Notes: generated by a model from the sequence alone, not told the origin. A stretch of DNA of 64,000 nt from Chlorops oryzae (GCA_020466095.1 CM035806.1:138618475-138682474), one strand, 5' to 3'. Positions 1 to 12,127 are shown, counted from the stretch's first letter. A program made the numbers and translations.

Positions 1-265
1 GCTCGGTCGGAATAGATATTGGCGCATCATATCATCGTTAACGTGTCCAATATTGAAGGACCAAACTCGTCCTGTCAATTTTTAAACAATTTTTAAACAC
101 ATTTTTTTTTTTTTTTCAAATAGTGTGGACATTTTGCATATGTACGTATAGGTAGTAATATTTATATTTAATATTGGAGTCAGTCGTTGAGCAGCAATCC
201 AGGAAAGAATAGATGAAAAATTGAATCATTGAATTAGAGAAAATTGATTTGGAATAATAGGGTGC

Positions 266-300
<35 letters not shown>

Positions 301-304
<4 letters not shown>

Positions 305-906
305 GACAAGCGTTTGAGTAGTTGATTATTTTGAAAACGCTTCGTGCAAGTTATAAGTAAACTATTTTAACTAAAGGTACAGCCTTTTCTCTCCCCTCTA
401 CTTATTCTATTTAATCTCACAATTTTACAATTCCCTTTGGGTTTTAAAAGATATTTTTTTTTTTTGTCTAGAAATTTGCTCTCACCTTCTGTAGCCTTAT
501 CGACAGTGTACCAAACTTTGAATCATTGAATTAGAGATGCTTTTCGGCCAGTTCATCGAGTTCTTTACGCAATAAAATATCTTGTTCGGTCTATAAAAAA
601 AAAAAAAAAAAAAAAACTGACAAGCGTTGAGTAGTTGATTATTTGAAAACAAATTGGTGCAAGTTATAAGTAAACTATTTGCAAAAATCTGGTAGAGTCT
701 TTCTCTGGCCTCTACCTGATTGGCTATTAAGTCTCAGCAACTGTCCAATCCCTTTGTGGTTTTAAAAGCATTTTTTTTTTTTTTGTCTAGAATTCCCACT
801 TCTGTAAGCCTATCACAGTTACCAAACTTTGAACGATTGGATGTTTGCCGTCCGCCAGAATCATCGAGTTCCTTTACCGCTAAATATCTTCGTTCGGTCT
901 TTCTAA
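301..906. repeat. Imperfect tandem duplication, about 314-bp unit
   Basis: Two copies (about 301-592 and 615-906) begin with AACTGACAAGCGTT, pass through TGCAAGTTATAAGTAAACTA and TTTGTCTAGAA, and end near TCGTTCGGTCT. Each is preceded by a poly-A tract (about 270-300 and 597-614). The copies differ by many substitutions and small indels. The second copy contains a 91-codon open frame (720-995) that the first copy breaks; I do not recognise the protein and would not call it a gene. Confidence 0.7.
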
Positions 907-1950
907 TTTTTAAAAATTACATTTCCAAATACTGCAAAAGACCGATGACACGAATTTATACTTTTAAATACGCATTTCGTCCAAAAGAATTGTGAATTGG
1001 TCCCACCTGAATTGGAATAACAATGCCAATTGAGGTATACTTTTCGCATCTTAACCACAAATCACAAATACACAATGAAGCATTGGTGTATATGGACTAT
1101 TACAGTCATTGTCAATTCATATCAACATTTTGCTGGCTACTCGGAGCCAGAATCTTTGCGTCGCAATATCATTAATCGAAATCTTACCTATTTACACCAT
1201 CCTTTGTCAAACAGATGGTAATTCGGAATTTGTCATTCGGTTCATCAAGTGTACGCATATTCCTCCGAACTGATATATGGTGACATTCCTTCGCCAGCTT
1301 TGGTATCTTATTTAACAATCTTAGAAATATACTTTAACGACCATGAGAATCACAAACCCAAATAACATACATGAAAAGGATTAACGGAACTAATTTATTC
1401 AATTTATTCCATTTTCAAATGTCTTATCTAAATGTATAGCTGGCCAACCGGCTTTATCCCAAGAAATGCTCCGGAATGAGGAAGTAAATCTTCGCGTATT
1501 CTAACCTCCTGTTTCAATCGTGTAATTGATATTTGTCATGTCGGTTCATATATGACGCAGTGGTTCCGGTGACTACTTGGTGTCTATTCGTGTTCAACGA
1601 GAATTCCGTTCGCCATTTGAAAGAAGATGAACTGGTTCTTATACATTAGAAAAATAATGTGAAATACCACCAGCTGAATTGGAAATCCCACCCTGAAATA
1701 GAAAATATACATTTTCGACAAAAAATTCCAAAGATCATTATTTAAAAGTGTAAGCTATTCCACATTTTTCAAGTATTTATACTTCAAAGCTAGCTTTTTA
1801 ATTATTTCCGAAATCTGTAGATATCTTTTCATAAGAAGGATATTTCCCGAAATGCACCATTTTTGGACAGACAGCGATAGTAAAATCCTTTCAGGTGTAA
1901 CACGTGTCTCTCTGCTTGTTTCTTATAAAAAAAAAAAATTGGCTTTCAAC
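907..1950. other. Non-coding stretch, no feature recognised
   Basis: AT-rich sequence with no convincing gene. A 48-codon run beginning with a hydrophobic stretch (ATG at 1075, ends 1221) is open but short, unsupported by splice context and unlike any family I recognise. Confidence 0.4.
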
Positions 1951-2419
1951 CAGCGTTGCCAGATGAATTTTCTTAAAAAGCGGGATTTTTAAAAAATTTA
2001 TCCAAAAAATGCGGGATTTCACAAGCAATTGCGGGACAAATTTAAATTTACTTTCGCGAGACAACAAATGTGGAATTCCAACAAAAACCCCTTAACAAAG
2101 TATTAATTATGTATATTCAGAATTACTTTTTCTTTCTATGGCTTTATTGCTCGCATTCAAAGATTTTAAACATTTTGTTACGTTAGTAAATTATTTTTAA
2201 ATTTCTTACATTTTGTTACATTAGTAGATTATTTCAAATTTATTTGTACTTTTCTGACCCTTTCACCGAATCTAAGATTTCTTTTTTATCTTTAACAAAC
2301 TAAAAGTTAGTTTCCATATATTTGAAAAAAAGCGGGATTTTTCATGTCCCGGCGGGACATTATAATTTTAGGCCAAAAAGCGGGACATCCCGCAAAATGC
2401 GGGACGTCTGGCAACGCTG
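1951..2419. mobile_element. hAT-like MITE with 8-bp target duplication
   Basis: Ends are CAGCGTTGCCAGA and its complement TCTGGCAACGCTG. The flanks are a perfect 8-bp direct repeat CTTTCAAC (1943-1950 and 2420-2427). An 8-bp duplication and CAG-type ends fit the hAT superfamily. The interior holds many GCGGGA(T/C) motifs close to both ends, which may be subterminal transposase-binding repeats. No transposase frame is present, so it is non-autonomous. Confidence 0.88.
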
Positions 2420-2427
2420 CTTTCAAC

Positions 2428-4592
2428 CGAAGATTCAATGGAATTATTACCACCTTCTGACTGCCTTATACCGCGCTTCGTTTAAATGCTCCGTTGAATT
2501 TCGAAGCCGAAACTGGTATCGAAAACAATCTCAAAGAGATCATTTTCCAGCCTTTTCGATTGTGCTGATATTGTTATAAAATTCGTTAAATAAAAGTGGA
2601 CTTAAGCTCTTTTCGTTTTAAGCTACATACATACATATATTTATAAATATAAGCATTTAAAGTAGGCAACATCACACAAATACATATCAGCTAACTAAAT
2701 CAAGTTCGTGCGCTCCAAAAAGTTCGATAACCGCGACCTTAACGTGTCTTTCATAATCTTGCTCAACTGCCACAGCAGAAATTCAATAGTTTCAGATTAG
2801 TTGATGTTTTGTGTTGTTTTTGTTACTTTAAATAGTAAAATTTTTGAACTGAGCATACTTAGTAATCATATCCTTTTGGGCCATTTGTGATGATCTTAAT
2901 AACCTCAAAGTTATCTCTATTTATCCTTTCCTCTTAAGTCGTTGGTATATTCTACATTAACTTATCGTACGTCTGGATATGGAATTTTTCATTGGGTGAC
3001 ACATGTCCAAGTTCTTCTTCTTGGTGGTCTTAATGATGCGACGAAGTTTTTCTTACAGCCGACTTGTCGCTTGGCCTGTCGCTGTCTGTATCACCCTACT
3101 AGAATGAGTGGGACCTACAGTTTAACGCCGACTCCGAACAGGATGACACCTGTCAAACTGATTTCACAAAATTGCCTTCTTAACTCCATTCAATCGGCAC
3201 TGGCCCGCATGGAAGATATTCTTTAAATAAAATATCCCAAAAGCACCCCTGAGGAGTTATAGGGCCTTAAAAATTTTTTAAGCAGTAGGTCGAGAAAAAA
3301 ATTCTCCCACGATAATGGTTAAAAAAAAAAAAAAAAAAAACGTTATGAGGTTTGAAAGCCAATTGTATGGGCTTTTAGGCAAAATTAAAATGTTGGAAAA
3401 AATTTGAGCCATTGAGGGAAAAATAAACCGTCAAAGTCGAAACTTCTGAAAAAAACGTTTAACTTTTTTTTTATTTTGGGCGCCATTTTGGTATGATAAA
3501 GATCCTATTAGCACATGCTTTTCTAATTTTTTTCAAATCTGCAGTCGATTTCCTTTAAAGCCGTAGTACTGCTATACCTTATTTGCGGTTTGACCATCGA
3601 AAAAATGGAATTTAAAAACGAACTTGAACAAAATTCTCGTTTGAGCGGTCTCCGTTGGTATTATCTACAGTTTGACAGATATGACATGCAATGAAAAATT
3701 GCCTTTTTATTCCTTTTTTTTTTGCCTTTTTTTGAATAATTAATTATATTTTCGTTTAAAATCCATTTTTCTGACATTTGGTATGGCACTTACATTTGTA
3801 TCACTCATATCAGTCAGTTTTATCGTTTTTTTTTTTTTTTTTTTTTTTCACTTACGGAGCAATCGAATTTGCGCACTATTAAAGATTTTAATGAACAATT
3901 TGAATGAAATGAACTGGAATGAATGATGAGCACTTGTTGCGACGAACGACGATGACGACGTTTTTGAGAAAGGCCCTAAGTATAAATAAAGTATTACGAG
4001 TCTGTCTTGATAACTGTTCGAGAGAGAAGTTATTGGAATGAAAGTGCACAAAAAAAGAAAAAGAAGGAGAAAAAATAGAATCAGCAAAATAAACTCAAAA
4101 GCTCTCACGTTATATTCGTCAAAATGACCGGTAACGATGATGCGTTAATTGCTTCCCATTAGGACATGTGATGCCCTAATTTTTCGATGCGATTTTCAAT
4201 TTTGATGTCAGTCACTAAATATTAACGAAAGTATTCTTGTACATTTTTGCTGATGAAAATTGTTGACGTGCAAAAATCAGACAAACTACCCTTAGCGTCT
4301 TTGCACCTTCCATTGGCTATCGACGAAAGCCGCCCAATCAGACTTGTATGTTTTTAGAGCATGAAAACTTGACTTTCAAATACAGGCAAGATTTACTCAA
4401 AAGCGTCAAGTACCTAACTTAAAAAAAAAAAAAAAAAAACGTTAAAAGTTTCTCAAGCACTGTTAAATAAGTATATGAGACTGGTATACTCAGTCCATAA
4501 AATTTAGAAGTGCATTAAATATGTATACAGCTCACCAAAATTTGGTTCAACATCCACAAATTTCGGTGTTCAGAATACTTGGGTGAATTTAC
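2428..4592. other. Intergenic sequence without a recognised gene
   Basis: Contains an isolated AATAAA near 3223, poly-A tracts at about 3320-3340 and 4421-4438, and a T tract at 3827-3848. Short open frames (for example 2942-3226) have no domain I recognise. I see no tRNA, gene or complete transposon here. Confidence 0.4.
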
Positions 4593-5013
4593 GTTCCACA
4601 GTTCACTTGTTATTTTAACTATTGTCTTTAAATGTTCAATTAATCTATAATCAAGAATATAGTTTGAAATGATGCTAGAAATGAATTGTGAGTTAGTCAT
4701 TAACGAAAAATTTCCCTTTGGGTGTTTCAATAAATATTTCCGTGATTGTATATAATATTCATTAGATAACATAAAGCATGTATGAAATTTGAACACAATC
4801 AAAACTGACGCGGCTCAAATCGTATTACGAGGTGTGTTTGTAAAGTTATACAGATGAGTTACATGCAAACTTGAAAGTACCGAGTTAAATGGCTGTTTAC
4901 GAGAGCGTTTTTGAAATGTATTAACAATATGGAAGCCCCTATATCTATGCCACTGTTTCAAACACATTCTAAATATAGGAAAATTTTGAGATAGATTCAA
5001 ATTTCGTAATACC

Positions 5014-5488
5014 CCAGCGGGAAATGTCCCGCGGACATCCCCGATGATGTCTTAGTGACTTCGGAGCCGGAATGCATGCTATTTCCGGTGTATGACATTT
5101 ACACAGGAGCTGACAGGGACTTCAGCGGTGACATTATCACCGGAAGATAAGAAAATGTCACTGGTCATGCTAGGGGATGCGATGGCGAAAAAAGCATTTT
5201 AGAGCAGCACATTGCTCTTTTCTCTCTAAATGTCAATTTATAGAAACCAGTTTGATAACTCTCTTGTGAGTCGTGAGTCGAGCACTCATCATCTACGCCA
5301 CTTCATGCTAACGCTGAACTGACGCTAAAACCTTATTTAAATTTCAGTAGCCAATGAGAGTCAAGCACATGAACAGCATCCCTCCACGATGACATGTCCT
5401 CCAAGATGTCATGCATGACAATTTCACCTATATGTCATCGATGACATCATTGGTGACTTTGTCATGCAAGAGATAATTTCCCGCTGGG
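5014..5488. mobile_element. MITE, CCCAGCGGGAAAT ends
   Basis: The left end CCCAGCGGGAAAT and right end ATTTCCCGCTGGG are inverted complements. The dinucleotide AC flanks both sides (5012-5013 and 5489-5490). The interior is rich in GATGTCA/TGACATC motifs. A near-identical copy lies at 8459-8932, a truncated one at about 9111-9286 and a diverged one at 57475-57815. Confidence 0.85.
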
Positions 5489-5539
5489 ACAGTCTAATTC
5501 AGTGCTGGGCACACTAATACATTAGTAATTTTGCTTTGC

Positions 5540-6180
5540 CCCAATAAGCACAACGAGTTCGAATCGAATTCGAATCGAATCGAATTCGTTTTGACGTGCA
5601 AACTCTTCGCGGCGAGTGTTCGCGGCGAGCTCGAATCGAATTCGAATTCGTGAGGGAGTCACCTTTTTACGCGATTCATATTTTTATCACATTTTTTATC
5701 GTTTACGAATCGCGCGCAATTTCTATTTTGCCATCCTTTTGCTATCGCGCTTTATTCGAATTTTTTATCATATTCTTATCGCTTTAGCTTCGAATTTTGT
5801 ATCATATTCGATTCGCCTTTTTGTCGAATTTTCTATCATATTCGATTAGCAAAAAAAAAAACATGAATTTTTACATTTAATGTAAAATTCAAATAACAGT
5901 CTTTTTATAAGACTATTTTCGATATTTAAAAAAAAAACGGTTCTAGTGCTGGTAACCACGCTTTTTAGAAAATTAAAGTTTCGTACCCCAATAAACACAA
6001 AAACGATAACGAGTTCGAATCGAATTCGTAGAGCGCGAATCGCATTAAACGAATTCGAATAGAATTCGATTCGAAGTCGCGGAAGGCAATTTTCGCGATA
6101 TCGCGCTTTTATCGTATTTTGCGTTCGATTCGAATTCGATTCGAAGAGAAAATGCGATAAGAATTCGAAACGTTTGCAAC
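5540..6180. repeat. GAATTCGAATCG-rich module
   Basis: Short stretches built from TTCGAATCGAATTCG-type palindromic steps occur at about 5555-5655 and 6008-6150. Each is introduced by CCCCAATAA(G/A)CACAA (5538 and 5986). The same paired arrangement recurs at 8990-9085, 9340-9440 and 9770-9960, and in part, inverted, at 10790-10905. It may be the subterminal repeat region of a larger transposon. Confidence 0.6.
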
Positions 6181-6517
6181 GAGCTCGCTTTTTTATAGTG
6201 GCTATATAGCGCCGACTATGGCACCCTGAAAGGGATTTTGAAGTTTTGTTGATTTTTCGATAGGTGGCATCTAAAAACACTGTAGGGACGACTTTTTAGT
6301 TTTCTATTTTGAAAAGTCCTTGAGGGCTCCCTGAAAAATGGCCCCAATGCAAAATGGCCCCAAGCTGAAAATGAAACAAGTAAGACCACGGACAGACGGA
6401 CATGTCTAAATCGATTCAGTTTTTGATCCTGATCATTTCTATATATGGGCATTTCCACAGAAATGTCAACCACAACTTAAAAATTTAATGTGCTGCTAAG
6501 TCAAATTTTTTTATATA

Positions 6518-7379
6518 AGGTAAGTGTACCACGTAAGGCCCGGCTCCTCGTAAGGCCCACTTTCATTTTAACCAACTTCTAACTATCAAATGTTTCTGTA
6601 CTTGCACATGTTGAAACATGTCCTCAAGTTATTTCGTAGAAATAAAAAATTAAGACAATCGCACTATATTTGCGGCGACCACAGTCAATTGAAAATAACA
6701 GAGGCGTAAAAAAGCCATTTTTATAGTGGACGATGCTTAAAAAATAATGATCTATAATGAAATTGTGGGTTGCTTTCTTAAAATAACAAAGTTTGTTGAA
6801 TTGTAAAGATACAGAGGTATGTTTATGGTAAAAAAATCAATAGCAAATTTTTTTTTCTTGGAAGGCCTATGAAGGCCCACCATAACAAATTCAACAACGG
6901 TCATTAAGAAACCTTATATTGAGTTGCTCTGAGGTCAAAAGACGGCAACTATACCTTTTTTTTGCTTAAATAGCGTTTAATCTTTAATTCTTAATCAAAA
7001 ACAGGTTAGTAACATTCGTTAAGTTTTTTTTTAAATAAACGAATTTTGTCTGATATTTTAATTTTTTTTACTAGCTTTTACAATATGAATTAACATAAAA
7101 GGCTTTCAAAAGTAATGAATGCAAGTTTGGGTTCATTATCTCAAACAAAGAGTAAGTGGGCCTTTTAAGGTACACATGTTCCTCGTAAGGCCCAAAATGA
7201 CGTTTTTTTAAATCGCATTTTAGGAGCTTTTCCGATAATGATTTTTGGTAGAATTTTTTGTTTTTCTATAGAAAATTTATCAAATAAAACAACACAAAAA
7301 CAATCGGGTTTCTATCATCAATACTTTGTACGCTGTAATCGAAAAGGTGTTAGGTGGGCCTTACGTGGTACACTTACCT
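6518..7379. mobile_element. 862-bp TIR element with TA flanks
   Basis: The first 24 bases, beginning AGGTAAGTGTACCACGTAAG, are an exact inverted complement of the last 24. TA flanks both sides (6516-6517 and 7380-7381). GTAAGGCCCA-type motifs recur inside (about 6551, 6872 and 7190, and near the right end). There is no long open frame. TA target sites suggest a Tc1/mariner-like mobiliser, which is inference. Confidence 0.85.
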
Positions 7380-7381
7380 TA

Positions 7382-8037
7382 TTAGAATACTCTTATACAT
7401 GAAGCTTTAATTCTGAAAGTTTAAATATCTTACATAATATTTATATGGGGATATGTGTTCATATTCATATGGACATAAGCTAATATCTTTAGTGTTTTTA
7501 TAGCTCATTTCGCAATTCTCTGTAACAACTCTGAAAAGACTGAAACCAACTTTCGACACAAACAGACTCTAAGTTACTGGCGTGACTAATAAATTGCATC
7601 TTAAATCTAATAGAACTAATTTAAGAGCCTATTACTAGGTTATATACTACTAGCTCTTAAATTAATTCTCTCAGACTTGAGATGTAATTTATCCGAACAG
7701 AATTTGAGAGCTATATTAATGTTGAAACTAAATACAGATTTATAAATAAATTAAAATTTAATAAATGCTCTATAAATTTATATAATTGTATAAAAAAATT
7801 ATTTTATTGGTCGTACAGGATTCATCAATAACACGTTTTTGGAAAATTGTTTGAAAGTGTCGAAAAAGTTGGTTCATAACCACTTAACTTTATATAAAAT
7901 TTAAAAAAGATAATTACTCAGTTTCAAAGAAATTTATTTTTGACTTTTAAAATAAAAGTCAGATTCTAACTTTTTTTACTGCTCAAAAAAAATAAAAGGC
8001 AACATAAAATGTTTCATTTTGCCTTTTTTCAGTAAAG
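7382..8037. other. AT-rich spacer between repeats
   Basis: No coding frame, RNA gene or terminal repeats recognised. It includes a TAGAACTAATTTAAGAG / CTCTTAAATTAATTCTC weak inverted repeat near 7610-7680. Confidence 0.4.
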
Positions 8038-8458
8038 GCTTCCACAGTTACTTGTTATTTTAACTATTGTCTTTAAATGTTCAATTAATCTATAATCAAG
8101 AATATAGTTTGAAATGATGCTAGAAATGAATTGTGAGTTAGTCATTAACGAAAAATTTCCCTTTGGGTGTTTCAATAAATATTTCCGTGATTGTATATAA
8201 TATTCATTAGATAACATAAAGCATGTATGAAATTTGAACACAATCAAACTGACGCGGCTCAAATCGTATTACGAGGTGTGTTTGTAAAGTTATACAGATG
8301 AGTTACATGCAAACTTGAAAGTACCGAGTTAAATGGCTGTTTACGAGAGCGTTTTTGAAATGATTATAAACAATATGGAAGCCCCTATATCTATGCCACT
8401 GTTTCAAACACATTCTAAATATAGGAAAATTTGGAGATAGATTCAAATTTCGTAATAC

Positions 8459-8932
8459 CTCAGCGGGAAATGTCCCGCGGACATCCCCGATGATGTCTTA
8501 GTGACTTCGGAGCCGGAATGCATGCTATTTCCGGTGTATGACATTTACACAGGAGCTGACAGGGACTTCAGCGGTGACATTATCACCGGAAGATAAGAAA
8601 ATGTCACTGGTCATGCTAGGGGATGCGATGGCGAAAAAAGCATTTTAGAGCAGCACATTGCTCTTTTCTCTCTAAATGTCAATTTATAGAACCAGTTTGA
8701 TAACTCTCTTGTGAGTCGTGAGTCGAGCACTCATCATCTACGCCACTTCATGCTAACGCTGAACTGACGCTAAAACCTTATTTAAATTTCAGTAGCCAAT
8801 GAGAGTCAAGCACATGAACAGCATCCCTCCACGATGACATGTCCTCCAAGATGTCATGCATGACAATTTCACCTATATGTCATCGTGACATCATTGGTGA
8901 CTTTGTCATGCAAGAGATAATTTCCCGCTGGG
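8459..8932. mobile_element. MITE, CCCAGCGGGAAAT family, second copy
   Basis: Same ends and interior as 5014-5488, with one substitution in the left terminus (CCTCAGCGGG) and the same AC flanks. Because surrounding DNA is shared too, it was probably carried by segmental duplication rather than by independent transposition. Confidence 0.82.
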
Positions 8933-9110
8933 ACAGTCTAATTCAGTGCTGGGCACACTAATACATTAGTAATTTTGCTTTGCCCCAATAAGCACAACGA
9001 GTTCGAATCGAATTCGAATCGAATCGAATTCGTTTTGACGTGCAAACTCTTCGCGGCGAGCTCGAATCGAATTCGAATTCGTGAGGGAGTCACCTTTTTA
9101 CGCGATTCAT

Positions 9111-9286
9111 ATTATTTAACATTTCAGTATCCAATGACGCAGTCAAGCGCATGAACAGCATCCCTCCACGTATTTTGACATGTCCTCCTAGCTGTCATGC
9201 TTTATCAATTTTTACAATTCTACCTATATGTCATCGATTTGACATCATTGGTGACTTTGTCATGCAGAGATAATTTCCCGCTGGGA
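9111..9286. mobile_element. Truncated CCCAGCGGGAAAT-family MITE
   Basis: The right-hand part only: it starts inside the element at the motif TTTCAGTA(G/T)CCAATGA and runs to ATTTCCCGCTGGG. It carries small insertions relative to the copies at 5014 and 8459. Confidence 0.75.
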
Positions 9287-10140
9287 CAGTCTAATTCAGT
9301 GCTGGGCACACTAATAACATTAGTAATTTTGCTTTGCCCCAATAAGCACAACGAGTTCGAATCGAATTCGAATCGAATCGAATTCGTTTTGACGTGCAAA
9401 CTCTTCGCGGCGAGCTCGAATCGAATTCGAATTCGTGAGGGAGTCACCTTTTTACGCGATTCATATTTTTATCCATTTTTTATCGTTTACGCATCGCGCG
9501 CGATTCGTATTTTGACTATCCTTTTGCTATCGGCTTTATTCGAATTTTTTATCATATTCTATCGCTTACCCATTACGCCTTTTTGTCGAATTTTCTATCA
9601 TATTCGATTAGCAAAAAAAAAAACATTAATTTTTACATTTAATGTAAAATTCAAATAACAGTCTTTTTATAAGACTATTTTCGATATTGAAAAAAAAAAA
9701 CGGTTCTAGTGCTGGTAACCACGCTTTTTAGAAATTAAAGTTTCGTACCCCAATAAACACAAAAACGATAACGAGTTCGAATCGAATTCGTAGAGCGCGA
9801 ATCGCATTAAACGAATTCGAATAGAATTCGATTCGAATTCGCGGAAGGCAATTTTCGCGATATCGCGCTTTTATCGTATTTTGCGTTCGATTCGAATTCG
9901 ATTCGAAGAGAAAATGCGATAAGAATTCGAAACGTTTGCAACGAGCTCGCCTCGAGCTCGCTTTTTTTATCGTGGAATTTAAAAGAGTCTTGCCGACTAC
10001 GGCACCCTGAAAGGGATTTTGAAGTTTTGTTGATTTTTCGATAGGTGGCATCTAAAAACACTGTAAGGACGACTTTTTAGTTTTCTATTTTGAAAAGTCC
10101 TTGAGGGCTCCCTGAAAAATGGCCCCAAACTGAAAATGAA

Positions 10141-10297
10141 AAAAGTAAGACCACGGACAGACGGACATGTCTAAATCGATTCAGTTTTTGATCCTGATCA
10201 TTTCTATATATATGTATGTCTATATCTCCGGAGCTTAATTCTCCCTGTTACAAGATTTGCACAAAACTAATATACCCCGCTTACGCTGGGTATAAAA
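10141..10297. repeat. Interspersed repeat fragment (TCCGTC/ATACCC type)
   Basis: Contains GGACAGACGGACATGTCTAA, GATCCTGATCATTTCTATAT, CTCCGGAGCTTAATTCTCCC and ATACCCCGCTTACGCTGGGT. It matches the inverse of about 63508-63690, and part of it is present at 6370-6446. It is a family found at several places in this window; the superfamily is not determined. Confidence 0.7.
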
Positions 10298-10595
10298 AGG
10301 CCCCAAAATTCGGGGTCATTTTGCATTATGAAAAATTACCCCAAATCAAAAATGAAATTTGGCCCCAAAATAAAATGAAAAAGGCCCCAAAAACAAAACT
10401 AGGTGTTTTAAATCGAAATGAAAAATGGCTCCAAACTAGAAAATGTTTTATTTTATGGAATTTAAAAAATTAAAAATGAAAAAAGGCCCCAAATGTAACA
10501 TAAATTTTGAAAAATGCAAAATGACCCAAAAAAAATCGCCCTAAAATTCGTGCTGTTGTATTCGATTAAAAAATTTTGGGGCCTTTTTTCATTTT
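10298..10595. repeat. GGCCCCAAA degenerate repeat tract
   Basis: About ten imperfect steps of GGCCCCAAA separated by A/T-rich spacers (AAAATGAAA, TTTTGCAT). An open frame crosses it but encodes only the low-complexity repeat. Confidence 0.6.
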
Positions 10596-10929
10596 CAGTT
10601 TGGGGCCATTTTGCATTGGGGCCATTTTTCAGGGAGCCCTCAAGGACTTTTCAAAATAGAAAACTAAAAAGTCGTCCTTACAGTGTTTTTAGATGCCACC
10701 TATCGAAAAATCAACAAAACTTCAAAATCCCTTTCAGGGTGCCGTAGTCGGCAAGACTCTTATAAATTCCACTATAAAAAAGCGAGCTCGAGGCGAGCTC
10801 GTTGCAAACGTTTCGAATTCTTATCGCATTTTCTCTTCGAATCGAACGCAAAATACGATAAAAGCGCGATATCGCGAAAATTGCCTTCCGCGAATTCGAA
10901 TGGGAAAGAGAGAGAGAGAGAAAGAGAAG

Positions 10930-11672
10930 GCGATAAATGATTTTACCAATCTTTTTATGCTTAAAAAATTTAAAAAAGGGTTTATAGGAATTTCTTGAAA
11001 GAGCTTGTGCGTCACGTTTTGGAAGGCGCGATGAAAGCAACTATTTTTTGGTACGCAACTAACTTTCTTATTCCCCGTATTTTTTCCTTGAAATTTACTT
11101 GCCAGTTTAATTCTCCTTTTTCTCGGACCTTCCAGATAACAAATCTAGCACACTTCAACTACGCCATCGCGAGATATGATTCGAGCTTGCTACGTTTATA
11201 TTATAATATCAATGTAAGTGGGAAACAGTAGAAACTATTACATTTACAGTATTATATTTTACGTAGATTCTATGATATTTTCATCGTAGATTCTATGATA
11301 TTTCCATCGTAAAATCTATGATGGACATTATTCTTCCGCAGTAGAAACTATTGGATTTACAGTAAAGCTTATTGTATTTTACGTAGATTTTATTACATTT
11401 TTCTATGTCTTCCTATCGTAGAAACAACGATGCAACATTTTTTCAGTGTAAGGAGAAAAAATGCCCTAAAATGTCGCCAAATCTAGCCTTGAGAGAAATT
11501 CGCTATAGAGGAGTTCGATATAGAGAGTTTCGGAGGTGTATAAGAACTAGTGCTATCTTTTGCTAAAAGGTGGAAACAACATCGTTCTCTACTGACCGAA
11601 GTTTATTGCTCAGTTGAAAATTTCATATAGGAACGTAGTGCAGAGTTTTTAATGTGGAAATCCAAGTAACAT
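10930..11672. other. Intergenic, short internal direct repeats
   Basis: CAGTAGAAACTATT(A/G)-ATTTACAGTA occurs at about 11226 and 11338, each followed by ATTTTACGTAGATT. The latter motif recurs several times between 11260 and 11400. No gene is recognised. Confidence 0.45.
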
Positions 11673-11881
11673 CCCAGCGGCCAAAATGCTGCTTACAGAA
11701 GCGATGAACCGCAATACATTTCGTAGGCCGTAGGGAGGTAGGGAGGTCGCCTAATCTCGTATACTTTGTAATCTGTTGGTAAGCAGTTCGCCTACAATCT
11801 CATATACTTTGTAGCTATTAATATTCAGGTCGCTTACAGTCTCATATACTTTGTAGGCGGTAGGCACTGTTGGCCGCTGGG
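11673..11881. mobile_element. MITE, CCCAGCGGCCAA ends
   Basis: The left end CCCAGCGGCCAA and right end TTGGCCGCTGGG are inverted complements. The interior repeats a TCTCRTATACTTTGTA motif three times. An inverted, diverged copy lies in Ptp69D intron 3 (50322-50576). Flanking dinucleotides (AT/TA) do not match. Confidence 0.82.
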
Positions 11882-12127
11882 TATACAATCTATCGAACGA
11901 TTTGCACTGATTGTACAACAAATTGTTCCGTTAGTGGACTTATAGTATAAGTGCCTAGATGTTGGACGGCTTGTTTGACGAAGTTTAAAATGGTTTGATT
12001 TTTTCCCTTAAAGTACGACAGATTGCGACGTTAGTGGAGGCGTTGGAAAGATTTTTGTTTTTTTAGTTTTTCCTATTTCTTGAGCTGGCAGCATCACGCG
12101 AATGAAATCTTTCTCTAAAATGACTAA

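Larger units (their letters stand above)
4593..6446. repeat. Segmental duplication, source-like copy
   Basis: About 4593-5680 is repeated at about 8038-9108, and about 5344-6446 is repeated at about 9111-10208. The copies are nearly identical apart from scattered single-base indels. The block includes a CCCAGCGG-ended MITE (5014-5488) and a GAATTCGAATCG-rich module. Minus-strand open frames here recur in the second copy but are interrupted and belong to the repeat, not to a host gene. Confidence 0.85.
8038..10208. repeat. Segmental duplication, second copy (two fused pieces)
   Basis: Piece one (about 8038-9108) matches 4593-5680. Piece two (about 9111-10208) matches 5344-6446. The second piece restarts inside sequence the first already covers, so the right part of the MITE and the GAATTCGAATCG module appear twice in a row. 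The junction is near 9108-9115. Confidence 0.85.
9748..10905. repeat. Large imperfect palindrome of repeat module
   Basis: Sequence at about 9838-10135 recurs inverted at about 10596-10905, including CACTGTAAGGACGACTTTTT and its complement. The arms are separated by about 460 bp holding a dipteran interspersed-repeat fragment (10141-10297) and a GGCCCCAAA-rich tract (10298-10595). The right arm ends in a short GA repeat (about 10904-10925). Confidence 0.75.

Noticed and set aside
5846..6473. Minus-strand frames of 85-144 codons
   Set aside because: They lie in the duplicated GAATTCGAATCG repeat module and recur with breaks in other copies. No protein family is recognisable.
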